A stretch of 64,000 bases of DNA from Streptacidiphilus jiangxiensis (lineage in GTDB: Bacteria; Actinomycetota; Actinomycetes; Streptomycetales; Streptomycetaceae): contig NZ_FOAZ01000024.1 of the NCBI RefSeq assembly GCF_900109465.1, positions 1 to 64,000 of the forward strand, in the 5' to 3' direction. Shown here piece by piece: positions 24,390 through 36,247 of the stretch. Position 1 is the stretch's first letter, and each line of letters begins with the position of its first letter. The position numbers and the translations under genes were made by a program. The notes beneath the pieces were generated by a model. The model was given only the letters and a program-made list of their open reading frames with translations, was not told the origin of the DNA and made no database searches.

Positions 24390-25574
24390 TCAGGCCAGCG
24401 CCTGGGCCAGGTCCTCGTACAGGTCCTCGACGTCCTCCAGGCCGACCGAGACACGCAGCAGCGACGGGTGCGGGCGGGCCTCCGGGGCGACGGGGCGGTG
24501 GGTCAGCGAGGCCGGGTGCTGGATCAGGGTGTCCACGCCGCCCAGCGAGACGGCGTGGGTGATCAGCCTGCAGCGCTCGGCCGCGCGGGCCGCCGCGTCG
24601 AAGCCGTCGCGCAGCGAGAAGGCGAGCACCGACCCGGGCAGCGACTGCTGGGTGCCGATCAGGCCGAGCGGGTCGCAGTCCGGCAGGCCCGGGTAGTAGA
24701 CGCGCTCGACGGACGGCTGGTCGGAGAGCCACAGGGCGAGCTTGCCCGCGCCCTCGGACTGGTGGCGCACCCGCAGCGGCAGCGTCTGCAGGCCGCGGTG
24801 GAGCAGGTAGGCGGAGAGTGGGTGCAGGATGCCGCCGGTGACGGCCCGCACCGGGCGGATCTTCTGCGCCCAGGCGTCGCTGGTGGCCACCACGCCCGCG
24901 AGGACGTCGCCGTGACCGCCGAGGTACTTGGTGGCGCTGTGGACCACGATCGTTGCGCCGTGGCGGATCGGCTGCTGCAACACCGGCGTGGCGAAGGTGT
25001 TGTCGACCAGCAGCGGCACGTCGCCGCAGCGGGCGGCCAGTGCGCCCAGGTCCACCAACTCCAGCGTCGGGTTGGCGGGCGTCTCGACGATCACCAGGCC
25101 GGTGTCCGGGCGGATCGCGGCGTCGACCTCCTCGGCCGTCGCCCAGGTGACCTCGGTGCCGAGCAGACCGGTGGCCAGCAGGTGGTCGGTGCCGCCGTAG
25201 AGCGGACGGACCGCGACGACGTGGCCCTTGCCCTCGGCGCGGGCGGCGAGCAGGCACGCGCTGATCGCGGCCATGCCGGAGGCGAACGCGACCGCCGCCT
25301 CCGCCCCCTCCAACTCGGCGAGCGCCTCCTCGAAGCGGGCCGTGGTGGGGTTCCACAGGCGCTGGTAGACGGCGCTGCCGCCCTCCGGGATCAGCCCGCC
25401 GGTGGCGAGCGCCTCATAGCTGTCACCGCCCGTTCCGACGCCCGGCAGCGGGTTGGTCGTCGACAGGTCGATCGGCGGGACGTGCACGCCCAGGCCGCGC
25501 AGGTCGGTGCGACCGGCGTGGACGGCACGCGTGTCACCGCGGGTCTGCGCTGACAAAGACTGGGCAGACAGCAT
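24390..25574 (-). CDS. Cys/Met-metabolism PLP enzyme (cystathionine gamma-lyase-like)
   Basis: A 394-residue fold-type I PLP enzyme of the transsulfuration family. Key motifs: YQRLWNPTTARFEEALAELE, the cofactor-binding SGMAA, VIVETPANPTLELVD, VDNTFATPVLQQP, and HSATKYLGGHGD with the Schiff-base Lys. SLGGVDTLIQHPASLTH closes the active site. The family includes cystathionine gamma-lyase and synthase, methionine gamma-lyase and O-acetylhomoserine sulfhydrylase, and sequence alone does not decide which. The ATG has GAGGAGG seven bases upstream. It diverges from an Lrp/AsnC regulator, a common pairing for amino-acid-degrading lyases, which slightly favours a catabolic lyase. Confidence 0.9.
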   Translation of the reverse strand: MLSAQSLSAQTRGDTRAVHAGRTDLRGLGVHVPPIDLSTTNPLPGVGTGGDSYEALATGGLIPEGGSAVYQRLWNPTTARFEEALAELEGAEAAVAFASGMAAISACLLAARAEGKGHVVAVRPLYGGTDHLLATGLLGTEVTWATAEEVDAAIRPDTGLVIVETPANPTLELVDLGALAARCGDVPLLVDNTFATPVLQQPIRHGATIVVHSATKYLGGHGDVLAGVVATSDAWAQKIRPVRAVTGGILHPLSAYLLHRGLQTLPLRVRHQSEGAGKLALWLSDQPSVERVYYPGLPDCDPLGLIGTQQSLPGSVLAFSLRDGFDAAARAAERCRLITHAVSLGGVDTLIQHPASLTHRPVAPEARPHPSLLRVSVGLEDVEDLYEDLAQALA

Positions 25575-25715
25575 GGGGAGTCCTCCTCGTCGAGGGCTGT
25601 GTGGTGCCGTGGGGTGACCCCAGGATGAAGATCTGGCCTGTTGGACGCCACACTTCCGCAGAAGATTCGGATCCGGCGCGTCGGACGGTGTACATGTTCG
25701 GAACCGGACGGCACG

Positions 25716-26195
25716 ATGGGCCCTGTGCCGAAGAATCCGCAGCCCGCCCTCGCGCCGGTCGACCGCGCCATCCTGCGTCTGCTCGCCGAGGACGCGCGGA
25801 TGCCGAACAACGCGATCGCCGAGGCGGTGGGCATCGCGCCCTCCACCTGCCTGGCGCGGATGCGGGCCCTGCGCGAACGCGGGGTCATCCGGGGTTTCCA
25901 CGCCGACGTCGACCCGGCCGCGCTCGGGCTCGGGATCCAGGCGATGATCGCGGTGCGGCTGCACGCCCACACCAAGGAGCGGATCTCCAGCTTCACCGCC
26001 GAGATCCCGCACCTGCCCGGCGTCGTCGCCGCGTACCACCTGGCCGGCGCCGACGACTACCTGCTGCACGTGGCCGTCCCGGACACCGACGCGCTACGCG
26101 ACTTCGTCCTGGACCACCTGACCGCGCACCCGGCCGTCGCCCACACCGAGACCAGTCTCATCTTCGGGCACATGCGCGGCGAAGCCGTCTCCTGA
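25716..26195 (+). CDS. Lrp/AsnC-family transcriptional regulator
   Basis: A 159-residue regulator. The N-terminal HTH has LAPVDRAILRLLAEDARMPN, NAIAEAVGIAPSTCLARMRA and LRERGVIRGFHADVDPAALG, and the C-terminal RAM domain senses the amino acid (AYHLAGADDYLLHVAVPD). ATG 25716 or GTG 25725 may start it; the ribosome binding site is weak in both. Upstream in-frame codons lie in the promoter region and are unlikely. It is divergent from the transsulfuration enzyme, whose expression it probably controls in response to a sulfur amino acid. Confidence 0.9.
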   Translation: MGPVPKNPQPALAPVDRAILRLLAEDARMPNNAIAEAVGIAPSTCLARMRALRERGVIRGFHADVDPAALGLGIQAMIAVRLHAHTKERISSFTAEIPHLPGVVAAYHLAGADDYLLHVAVPDTDALRDFVLDHLTAHPAVAHTETSLIFGHMRGEAVS

Positions 26196-26239
26196 CGACC
26201 ACTCTTGAGACCTGGTCCGGCTGCCGTCATCCTGTCGGC

Positions 26240-27667
26240 GTGACCTCAACTCTGGCCTCCGCCAAGGGAAACACACCCGAGCCCGCCGGCCCGCGCGGCC
26301 TGCCGTTGCTGGGCAACCTGCCGGCCCTGGCACGCGACCCGCTCGGCTTCTTCTGCCACCTGCGCGACACCTACGGCGACTGGGTCCCCTGGGCGATGGG
26401 GCCCAAGCCGTGCCTCTTCGTCTCCCGGCCCGAGGACGTCAACGAGCTCCTGGGCGGCGTCGAAACCACGTTCAGTCCCTCGGAGTTGGGCTGGGCGTTC
26501 CGACACGTCCTGGGCGACGGCGTGGTCACCAGCACCGGCGACGACTGGCGGCGCAAGCGCGCCCTGGTGCAGCCCTCGGTGCGGCCGCGCCAGGTCCGCT
26601 CCTACGCGACCACCATGGTCGAGTGCGCCGACGCCGCGGCGTCCCGCTGGCAGGACGGCCAACGCGTGGACGTGCAGCAGGAGATGACGGCTCTGACGCA
26701 ACGCGTGGCGGTGCGGACCCTGTTCGGCGTCGAGACCGCCGGGCGCGAGGAGACGATCGCGCGGGCCATGGCGGTCGCCCAGCAGGAGATCGGCGCGGAG
26801 CTGCGGGGGGCGACGATCTTCCTGCCGCCGTGGGTGCCCACCCCCGGCCGTCGCCGACTGCGGTCCGCCGTGGCGGAGTTGGACGCGGAGATCGCGCGGA
26901 TCATCGCCGAGCACCATGCCGCCGAGGCCGCGGGCGAGGAACGTGACGACCTGCTGAGCCGACTGCTCGCCGCACGAGACGAGGCGGGCGCGCCCCTCTC
27001 CGACCGCGAGCTGCGCGACGAGTCGATCACCCTCTACATCGGCGGCCACGAGACCACCTCGACGACCCTCACCTGGGCCTGGCACCTGCTCGCCGGCTCC
27101 CCCGAGGCCCGTGCCCGCCTCGACGCGGAGCTCACCGAGGTCCTCGACGGCGGCCGTCTGCCCGGCTTCGACGACTACGCGCGCCTGCCGTTCACCCAGG
27201 CGATCGTCAAGGAGTCGCTCCGCCTCTACCCGCCGATCTGGCTGATCACCGCGGTCGCCCGCGCCGGCGCGACCCTGGGCGGCCGGCCGGTCCCGGAGGG
27301 CACGACGGTCTGGTCGAGCCAGTGGTCCGTCCACCGCGACCCCAGGCTCTTCCCCGAGCCGGACGTCTTCCGCCCCGAACGCTGGGACCCGGACGCGCCC
27401 ACCCCCGTCCCGGACCACGCCTGGTTCCCCTTCGGCGGCGGCCCCCGCACCTGCCTCGGCACCCGCTTCGCCCTGGTGGAGGCGGCCCTCGTCCTCGCGA
27501 CCCTGGCGCAGCGCTGGCGGGTGGAGACCGACCCGGGCGAGGTCAAGCCCTTCACAGGCCTGACCCTGCAGCCGGCCCGCCCGATCGGCGCGACACTCCG
27601 GGCACTTCCACAGCCACGCCGGGCGCCGGAGACCCCGGAAACGAGCAGGGCGCCGGAGCAGGCCTAG
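26240..27667 (+). CDS. Cytochrome P450
   Basis: A 475-residue P450. The I-helix is YIGGHETTSTTLTW, the ExxR motif is Glu325-Arg328 in KESLRLYPP, the PERF-like region is FRPERWD, and the heme loop FPFGGGPRTCLGTRF has Cys405 as axial ligand. The layout resembles bacterial CYP102-like or fatty-acid/terpene P450s (LYPPIW after ExxR, WSVHRDPRLFPEPDVFRPERW) rather than macrolide hydroxylases. No ferredoxin or reductase gene is adjacent. The GTG at 26240 begins 45 bp after the Lrp stop with a weak ribosome binding site. The substrate is unknown. Confidence 0.94.
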   Translation: MTSTLASAKGNTPEPAGPRGLPLLGNLPALARDPLGFFCHLRDTYGDWVPWAMGPKPCLFVSRPEDVNELLGGVETTFSPSELGWAFRHVLGDGVVTSTGDDWRRKRALVQPSVRPRQVRSYATTMVECADAAASRWQDGQRVDVQQEMTALTQRVAVRTLFGVETAGREETIARAMAVAQQEIGAELRGATIFLPPWVPTPGRRRLRSAVAELDAEIARIIAEHHAAEAAGEERDDLLSRLLAARDEAGAPLSDRELRDESITLYIGGHETTSTTLTWAWHLLAGSPEARARLDAELTEVLDGGRLPGFDDYARLPFTQAIVKESLRLYPPIWLITAVARAGATLGGRPVPEGTTVWSSQWSVHRDPRLFPEPDVFRPERWDPDAPTPVPDHAWFPFGGGPRTCLGTRFALVEAALVLATLAQRWRVETDPGEVKPFTGLTLQPARPIGATLRALPQPRRAPETPETSRAPEQA

Positions 27668-27725
27668 CCGCGCCGAGGCCGCCGGAGGAGGCGCCGGGGG
27701 CGGCTGGGCACCCCCAGGGCAGGCC

Positions 27726-29435
27726 CTAAGGCGAGCCAGGGGGCGGAGGTGGAGGTCCCGGAGGTGAGTCGGGCGGCGGGGGTGAGTCGCGGGCCGGCGG
27801 CGGGGGTGGTGGGGCGTGGCCGGAGGGAGTGGGCCAGAAGACCGGTCGGCCGGCGGCCGACGGGAGGGCCCATTCCGGCCCGGGCGTCCGTGGGGCGGGC
27901 CCGCCGGGGCCCTGGTGGCGCGGCGTGCGTCGGGCCACCAGCAGGCCCGACGCGATGCTGAGACCGAGACCCAGCAGGGCCCCGAGCACGGCCAGGCGGG
28001 ACGCGGTCGTGAAGCTGTCCGGCGCCGCGGCCGACCAGCCGAGGTACGGGGCCAGGGCCAGGCCGCCGGAGAGCGTCCCGGCGACGGCGACGGTGACGAA
28101 CCCGCGCACCCCTGCGCGGTCCCTGGCCGGGCGGCTGGCGACGACCGCGCCGACCAGGGCCGCCGCCAGGAGCGCGCCGTAGAGCGCGAGGTCCGGCGCC
28201 TGGTACCCGGTGTACGCGTACCGCTCGACCAGCGCGAGCACGGCCAGCGCCGCGAGACCGGAGCCGGGGAGGTAGACGAACGGCCAGCCGTGGTCCAGCC
28301 GCCACTGGACGGCACGCCGGACGACCAGGCCGCAGACGCAGCCCCAGACCATGGCCAGCAGGTACTCCAGGCCGACCTGCCGGGCCAAGCCCGTCAGCGG
28401 CACCGGCTCCGCGGTGAGGCGCGTGCGGGGACGGCTCCAGTGCCCGGCCGCGTCGCGCACGAGCAGGCCGTCGGCCTGCTCGTCCACGAGGACCGCGAAC
28501 CCGCCGGGGACCGCCTGGACGACCAGGCCCCGCGCCCCGTATGCCGGCTCGTCGACGGCGTCCTGGAGGAAGCCGGGGTGGACGGACCGGGCTCGGTAGA
28601 GGCTCCGACCGGGGCTGAGCTGCCAGGCGTCGCGCCAGATGACCCCGCCGTCGGTGGTCTCCTCCACCAGCGGCTCGGACTGCGGCTCCGCACGGAAGCA
28701 GTGCAGCGGCGCCCCAGGCACGCACGCGGAGAGCGTCGCCATGGAGCCGGGTGGGATCTTCTCGCGCAGGGACGCCTTGTCGGTCCGCCAGGTGCGCCCG
28801 CCGTCGTCGGTGACCGCCTGGGGCAGCAGCGCGTCCTTGGCGCCCGTGGCGCTCTGGCCTGCGGGCACGAGGTAGACGTGCCCGTTCGCCACCGCCAGGG
28901 CCGGGAAGCGCTGGGCCGGGAGCGCCGAGGTGGCCGCGGTGCCGGCGACGAGCAGGGCGACCGCCACCAGTGCCCGCACCCGTCGGGCCCCCGCGGCCGG
29001 GACCGGACGGATCCGCGCCCGGCGCCAGGTGAGCCAGGCCAGGGCGAGGGCGGGCAGGGCGAGCAGATCGGTCGGGTCGGCGACCATCCGGGACGGGATG
29101 CCCGCCGACGACCAGAGCCGGGAGGCGAGTTCGGCACCCGCGGGCGAGGACTTGACCAGGACGAACCCCACGCCCGTGGTCAGCAGGGCGGCCAGCGCCT
29201 GGCGGTCGGAGCTGTGCCCACGGATCCAGGACAGGACCAGGGCCACCAGCGGTGGCGCGACCAGCATGCCGGCCAGGTCGCTGAGCTTGCCGCTCACCGG
29301 TCCAGGCCAAGTCTGCTTCAGTACGTGGTCGTTGACGACCAGCACGGCCAACGCTGCCAGCGTGCCCGGCCGGCCCGCCCAGGCGAGCGCGGCACCGGCC
29401 TGAAAGCGCCCTCTTCGGGCGTCGGCATCCCCCAT
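27726..29435 (-). CDS. Polytopic membrane protein with large extracytoplasmic loop, unknown function
   Basis: A 569-residue protein. About four hydrophobic helices lie in residues 10-170 (for example MLVAPPLVALVLSW). A soluble extracytoplasmic portion of about 200 residues (180-370) has beta-propeller-like blades: VANGHVYLVPAG, VTDDGGRTWRTDKAS and TTDGGVIWRDAWQLSPG, the last two resembling sialidase/BNR Asp-box repeats (S/T-x-D-x-G-x-x-W). Further helices follow, and a proline-rich tail ends the protein (PPPPPPARDSPPPPDS). It may sense or bind surface glycans; this is inference. ATG 29435 has TTGGGG upstream. It lies 66 bp downstream of argR on the same strand and converges on the P450. Confidence 0.8.
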   Translation of the reverse strand: MGDADARRGRFQAGAALAWAGRPGTLAALAVLVVNDHVLKQTWPGPVSGKLSDLAGMLVAPPLVALVLSWIRGHSSDRQALAALLTTGVGFVLVKSSPAGAELASRLWSSAGIPSRMVADPTDLLALPALALAWLTWRRARIRPVPAAGARRVRALVAVALLVAGTAATSALPAQRFPALAVANGHVYLVPAGQSATGAKDALLPQAVTDDGGRTWRTDKASLREKIPPGSMATLSACVPGAPLHCFRAEPQSEPLVEETTDGGVIWRDAWQLSPGRSLYRARSVHPGFLQDAVDEPAYGARGLVVQAVPGGFAVLVDEQADGLLVRDAAGHWSRPRTRLTAEPVPLTGLARQVGLEYLLAMVWGCVCGLVVRRAVQWRLDHGWPFVYLPGSGLAALAVLALVERYAYTGYQAPDLALYGALLAAALVGAVVASRPARDRAGVRGFVTVAVAGTLSGGLALAPYLGWSAAAPDSFTTASRLAVLGALLGLGLSIASGLLVARRTPRHQGPGGPAPRTPGPEWALPSAAGRPVFWPTPSGHAPPPPPPARDSPPPPDSPPGPPPPPPGSP

Positions 29436-29501
29436 GGACCCCAAGTGTCCGCCACGTTGATCACGACGCGGCCACACCGGGGTTGCGCCCGTGCAGAGAA
29501 C

Positions 29502-30041
29502 TCAGGACTGGGCGAGCCGCAGCAGGTACTGGGCCAGGTCCTGGCCGCCGTTCGGGTCGCGGCTGATGACCAGGACGGTGTCGTCGCCCGCGATGGTGCC
29601 GATGATCTCCTCCACGCCCGACTGGTCGATCGAGGAGGCGAAGAACTGCGCCGCCCCCGGCGGGGTGCGCAGGACGACGAGGTTGCCGGAGGCCGTCGCC
29701 GAGACGAGCAGCTCCGCTGCCAGGCGGGCCATCCGGGTCTCCGAGGCCGACTCCCCCATCGGGGCCAGCGGCGTCCGGTTGCCGCCCTCTGCCGGGACCG
29801 CGTAGATGAGGGCGCCGTCGGAGTTGCGGATCTTGACCGCGCCGAGCTCGTCCAGGTCACGCGAGAGCGTGGCCTGAGTGACCGTCAGCCCGTCGTCGGC
29901 GAGCAGCTTGGCGAGCTGGCTCTGGGAACGGACGGGCTGACGCGTCAGCAGCTCCACGATCCGTCGGTGGCGCGCCGTGCGCGTCTGCGGCAGTTGCGCT
30001 GCCGAGGACGTCGCCGGTGCGTCGCGATGGGGTTCGGTCAT
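29502..30041 (-). CDS. argR: Arginine repressor
   Basis: A 179-residue ArgR. The N-terminal winged helix reads [40 protein letters not shown] and [13 protein letters not shown]. The C-terminal hexamerisation and arginine-binding domain contains [15 protein letters not shown], whose acidic residues contact arginine. It represses arg biosynthetic genes when arginine is plentiful. It is the last gene of argCJBDR, 14 bp after argD. Confidence 0.96.
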   Translation of the reverse strand: MTEPHRDAPATSSAAQLPQTRTARHRRIVELLTRQPVRSQSQLAKLLADDGLTVTQATLSRDLDELGAVKIRNSDGALIYAVPAEGGNRTPLAPMGESASETRMARLAAELLVSATASGNLVVLRTPPGAAQFFASSIDQSGVEEIIGTIAGDDTVLVISRDPNGGQDLAQYLLRLAQS

Positions 30042-30055
30042 GGAGCAAGTGTCCC

Positions 30056-31237
30056 TTACTTGATCGAGCGGAGCACACCCGGGAGGACCGCGAGCAGGGC
30101 GTCCACGTCCCGCTCGGTCACGATCAGTGGCGGGGCCAACCGGATGACGTCGGGGGCTGCGGCGTTCACCAGGAAGCCGGCCCGCTGCAGGGCCGCCTGG
30201 AGCTCACCCGCGACCGGACGGGTGAGCACGACACCGATCAGCAGACCGGCCCCGCGCACGTGGTCGACGAGGGGGTCGCCGAGGGCGGTGATCCCGGTCC
30301 GCAGCCGCTCGCCCACCTTGGTGACGTGGTCCAGCAGGCCCTGCTGCTCGATGGTGTCGAGGACGGCGTTCGCCGCCGCGCACACCACCGGGTTGCCGGA
30401 GAAGGTCGAGCCGTGGTGGCCGGGCTTGAACAGCTGCGCGGCGTCGCCGAAGGCGAGGGTCGCGCCGATGGGCAGGCCACCGCCGAGGCCCTTGGCCAGG
30501 GTGACCACGTCCGGGTCGACGCCCTCGGAGGCCTGGTACTGGAACCAGTGGCCGCAGCGGCCGATGCCGGTCTGGATCTCGTCCAGGATCAGCAGCGCGC
30601 CCTTGGCGCGGGTGATCTCCCGGGCCGCGAGCAGGTAGTCGTCGGGCGGGACGACGACGCCGTTCTCGCCCTGGATCGGCTCCAGGATGACCGCGGCCGT
30701 CTCCTCGGTGACGACGGCCCGCAGCGCCTCGACGTCGCCGTAGGGGACGTTGGTGACGTCGCCGGGCAGCGGGTGGAAGCCGTCCTGCTTCTTCGGCTGC
30801 GCGGTGAGCGCGAGCGCGCCCATGGTGCGGCCGTGGAAGGCGCCGAGTGCGGAGACCATGTGGGTGCGGCCGGTCAGCCGGGCCAGCTTGAAGGCGGCCT
30901 CGTTGGCCTCGGCACCGGAGTTGGAGAAGTAGACCCGCGCGTCCTCCCGGCCGCTCGCGGCGACGAGCCGCTCGGCGAGGCGGATCGAGGGCTCGGCCAT
31001 GAAGAGGTTGGAGACGTGGCCGAGGGTGCCGATCTGCTGCGTGACGGCGGCGACGATCGCCGGGTGCGCGTGACCGAGCGAGTTGACGGCGATGCCGCCG
31101 AGGAAGTCGGTGTAGCGCTTGCCCTCGGCGTCCCACACGTGCACGCCCTCGCCGCGGACCAGCGGCAGCCGCGGCGTGCCGAAGTTGTCCATCAGCGCGT
31201 GCTGCCAACGGGCCGTCAGATCACTGTTGTTCGTCAT
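30056..31237 (-). CDS. argD: Acetylornithine aminotransferase
   Basis: A 393-residue class III PLP aminotransferase with [16 protein letters not shown], the [14 protein letters not shown] acidic strand, and the Schiff-base Lys in [14 protein letters not shown]. It converts N-acetylglutamate semialdehyde to N2-acetylornithine. The start ATG overlaps the argB stop (ATGA), indicating coupled translation. Confidence 0.96.
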   Translation of the reverse strand: MTNNSDLTARWQHALMDNFGTPRLPLVRGEGVHVWDAEGKRYTDFLGGIAVNSLGHAHPAIVAAVTQQIGTLGHVSNLFMAEPSIRLAERLVAASGREDARVYFSNSGAEANEAAFKLARLTGRTHMVSALGAFHGRTMGALALTAQPKKQDGFHPLPGDVTNVPYGDVEALRAVVTEETAAVILEPIQGENGVVVPPDDYLLAAREITRAKGALLILDEIQTGIGRCGHWFQYQASEGVDPDVVTLAKGLGGGLPIGATLAFGDAAQLFKPGHHGSTFSGNPVVCAAANAVLDTIEQQGLLDHVTKVGERLRTGITALGDPLVDHVRGAGLLIGVVLTRPVAGELQAALQRAGFLVNAAAPDVIRLAPPLIVTERDVDALLAVLPGVLRSIK

Positions 31238-32184
31238 GCCAACCCCCCGGCCATCACGGTCGCTTCGATGTTGTCGGTCTCGGCGTCGGGCATGACCATG
31301 GTGCCGATGCCCTCGTCGGTGAAGATCTCCAGCAGCAGGCTGTGCTGGACCCGGCCGTCCAGGACGCGAGCCGTGCCCACACCCTCGCGCACCGCGCGCA
31401 GGCAGCCCTCCATCTTCGGCAGCATGCCGCTGGCCAGCGTGGGCAGCAGCTTCTCCAGCTCGGAGGCGGACAGCTGACTGATCACGTCGTCGGAGTTCGG
31501 CCAGTCGGCGTAGAGGCCCTCGACGTCGGTGAGGACCACGAGCATCTCGGCCTGGAGCGCCACCGCCATCGCGCTGGCGGCGGTGTCGGCGTTGACGTTG
31601 TAGACATGGCCGTCGGAGCCTCGCGCCACCGAGGAGATGACCGGGATCCGGCCGTCCTCGATCAGCGCCTTGACCGCGCCCGGGTTGACGTTGGCGATGT
31701 CGCCGACCAGGCCGATGTCGACCTGCTCGCCGTCGACCTCGGCGAAGCGCTTGATCGCCGTCATGGTGTGCGCGTCCTCGCCGGTCATGCCGACGGCGAA
31801 GGGGCCGTGCTCGTTGAGCAGTCCGACCAGGTCGCGCTGGACCTGGCCGGCCAGCACCATCCGGACCACGTCCATGGTCTCGGGGGTGGTCACCCGCAGG
31901 CCGTTGGTGAAGCTGGACTCCAGGCCCAGCTTGGCGAGTTGGGCGCTGATCTGCGGACCGCCGCCGTGGACGACGACCGGCCGCAGGCCGGCGTAGCGCA
32001 GGAACACGACGTCCTGCGCGAACGCGGACTTCAGCTGGTCGTCGACCATGGCGTTGCCGCCGAACTTGATGACGACGGTCTTGCCGTGGAAGCGCTCCAG
32101 CCACGGCAGGGCCTCGACGAGGGTGAGCGCCTTGGGGAGCGCGGTGTTGTTGCGGGCCTGTTCGCCCTTGGGTGCGATCTGCAC
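31234..32184 (-). CDS. argB: Acetylglutamate kinase
   Basis: A 316-residue amino-acid kinase with [14 protein letters not shown] (phosphate loop), [29 protein letters not shown] and a C-terminal GIGTMV. It phosphorylates N-acetylglutamate and in arginine-inhibited species is feedback-controlled. The long N-terminal helix (about 20 residues before the kinase core) is characteristic of the hexameric arginine-sensitive type. GTG start with AAGGAC upstream, 20 bp after the argJ stop. Confidence 0.96.
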   Translation of the reverse strand: MQIAPKGEQARNNTALPKALTLVEALPWLERFHGKTVVIKFGGNAMVDDQLKSAFAQDVVFLRYAGLRPVVVHGGGPQISAQLAKLGLESSFTNGLRVTTPETMDVVRMVLAGQVQRDLVGLLNEHGPFAVGMTGEDAHTMTAIKRFAEVDGEQVDIGLVGDIANVNPGAVKALIEDGRIPVISSVARGSDGHVYNVNADTAASAMAVALQAEMLVVLTDVEGLYADWPNSDDVISQLSASELEKLLPTLASGMLPKMEGCLRAVREGVGTARVLDGRVQHSLLLEIFTDEGIGTMVMPDAETDNIEATVMAGGLA

Positions 32185-32204
32185 GTCAGGTCCTTGGCTG
32201 GTGA

Positions 32205-34476
<2,272 letters not shown>

Positions 34477-34590
34477 TCAAGGTCCGCGAGGTGGGGTACG
34501 TGCCATATCTGCGGAATCGGCAGTGCGATCCCCGCCGAGTCAGTAGCGTTTCCTGCGCCCGAAGATCCCTGACCTGAGGCGGTCGACGCG

Positions 34591-35253
34591 ATGCCCACAC
34601 CTCGTTCCGTCCGCAACCGGTTCGTCGACGCGCCCGGCTCCGTCGGCGAGCGGCTCCGGACGGCCCGCTGGGAACGGTTCCGGCGCTGCTTCCCTCGGAT
34701 CGAGTCGATGCGGGTGGTGGATCTCGGCGGGACCGCGTCGATGTGGCTGCGCGCGCCGCTGCGCCCCAAGCACGTGCACCTGATCAACCTGGAGCCGCAC
34801 CCGGCCGAACTCCCGGACTGGATCACCGCGGAGAACGCCGACGTGACCGATCCGGCCGTCCGCGCCGGGCTGGGCGAGTACGACCTGGTCTTCTCCAACT
34901 CGACCATCGAGCACGTCGGCGGCCACAGCCAGCGGCAGCGGTTCGTCACCGCGGTCGAGGAGCTGGCCCCCCACCACTGGATCCAGACGCCCTACCGGTA
35001 CTTCCCGGTCGAACCGCACTTCCTCGCGCCCGGCTTCCAGTTCCTGCCGCTGGCCGCCCGCGCGCGTCTGGTGCGGCACTGGCCGCTCACCCACAGCCGG
35101 CCCGGCACGGCGGAGGAAGGACTGAACGCGGTGCTGAACATCGAGCTGCTGACCCGCGCCGAGATGCGCTACCTCTTCCCCCGTTCGGTGCTCACCTCCG
35201 AACGGGTCGCCGGCCTGACCAAGTCGCTGATCGCGGTCCGCACTCAGGCGTAG
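34591..35253 (+). CDS. SAM-dependent class I methyltransferase
   Basis: A 220-residue protein. Motif I is MRVVDLGGTASMWL with an acidic strand end HLINLEPHPAEL. Motif II is YDLVFSNSTIEHVGGHSQRQ, where SNSxIEH is typical of methyltransferases acting on sugars or small metabolites. Residues such as WIQTPYRYFPVEPHFL suggest a lipid or glycan acceptor, which is only a guess. GAGGCGG lies ten bases upstream of the ATG. It diverges from argC and overlaps the SDR gene by ten bases at its 3' end. Confidence 0.85.
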   Translation: MPTPRSVRNRFVDAPGSVGERLRTARWERFRRCFPRIESMRVVDLGGTASMWLRAPLRPKHVHLINLEPHPAELPDWITAENADVTDPAVRAGLGEYDLVFSNSTIEHVGGHSQRQRFVTAVEELAPHHWIQTPYRYFPVEPHFLAPGFQFLPLAARARLVRHWPLTHSRPGTAEEGLNAVLNIELLTRAEMRYLFPRSVLTSERVAGLTKSLIAVRTQA

Positions 35254-36071
35254 GCGCCGAGCGGGTCCTGATCGCCGTAGGTGCGCAGGCGCAGCGTGCG
35301 CGCGTCGCGCTCGCGGATGAGGTCGGCGTCGCGCAGCAGCGCGTCGAGGTCGTCCTGCCCGAGGTGGACGAAGCGGCCGTGGAGCGGGTCGAAGCGGCCG
35401 CGCGCCACATCGACCACGGTGCTGACCAGGTACGGGATGCTCCCCCAGTGCACCATGCCCTCGAACATCGCCATGCCGGCGGTCATGTCCGTGGCCACCG
35501 CGCCCGGGCTGATGTCCAGCAGGGTCACCCCGTGCGGGCGCAACGATTCTGCAAGGTTGTCGCTGAGCCGCAGCAGCGCCGCCTTCGAGGTCGCGTACGC
35601 CGAGTAGCGGCCGTCGGGGCGCAGGGCGAAACCGCTGTTGAGGTTGACCACCCGCCCGGCACCGCGCTGGACCATGCCGGGCAGCACGGAGCGCAGCAGA
35701 TTGAACGGGCCGCGCAGGTTCGTCTCCACCACCTGCCACCACTGCGTCTGGTCCGCCTCCCACAGCGGCACCTCGGCGCGGTCGACCTGACCGGCGTTGT
35801 TGACCAGCAGGTCGATCCGGCCCAGGTCGCGCTGGACGCTGTTGACCGCCGCCTTCACCTGCCCCGGATGTGCGACGTCCGCGGCGAACGCGACGCACTT
35901 CACACCGTGGCGTGCGCAGGCGCGCAGGGTGTCGGTGAGGGTGTCGCGGTGGCGGCCGAGCAGCCCCACGTTCATGCCCTCCTCGGCCAGTCCGAGGGCG
36001 ATCTCCCGCCCGATTCCCCGTCCGGCGCCCGTCACCAGCGCGGACTGCCCTTCCAGTGTCCGCAGGCCCAT
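35244..36071 (-). CDS. Short-chain dehydrogenase/reductase
   Basis: A 275-residue classical SDR with the cofactor motif TGAGRGIG (about residues 15-22), NNAG, and the catalytic triad NLNSG...YSAYATSK. The basic residue after the glycine motif (GRHRDTL) favours NADP. It has an extended C-terminal region (WGSIPYLVSTVVDVARGRFD onward). The substrate is unknown. GGGAGG lies just upstream of the ATG. It is divergent from the hydroxyacyl-CoA dehydrogenase. Confidence 0.88.
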   Translation of the reverse strand: MGLRTLEGQSALVTGAGRGIGREIALGLAEEGMNVGLLGRHRDTLTDTLRACARHGVKCVAFAADVAHPGQVKAAVNSVQRDLGRIDLLVNNAGQVDRAEVPLWEADQTQWWQVVETNLRGPFNLLRSVLPGMVQRGAGRVVNLNSGFALRPDGRYSAYATSKAALLRLSDNLAESLRPHGVTLLDISPGAVATDMTAGMAMFEGMVHWGSIPYLVSTVVDVARGRFDPLHGRFVHLGQDDLDALLRDADLIRERDARTLRLRTYGDQDPLGAYA

Positions 36072-36196
36072 GGCCCCGCCTCCCTCCCGGTTGGGTGTGA
36101 TTCGTCCGTTTCATCGTCGCCCGCCGTCGGCAGGTCCGGCGGCGGACACGCGGGCGGCCAGGAGGTAACGTCGGGCCGTTGCACTGAATTGAATGG

Positions 36197-36217
36197 AAGT
36201 CCTAGGACTTTAGGACT
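36197..36217. promoter_or_regulatory. Palindrome with extra half site upstream of the hydroxyacyl-CoA dehydrogenase
   Basis: AAGTCCTAGGACTT (36197-36210) is a perfect 14-bp palindrome followed at once by a third half site TAGGACT, so AGTCCTA and TAGGACT can also pair at wider spacing. It lies 30 bp upstream of the GTG start and is likely a promoter-proximal operator or the promoter itself. The cognate regulator is not evident. Confidence 0.65.
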
Positions 36218-36247
36218 CCTCGTCGAACGGAACTGGGGAAGCCACAC

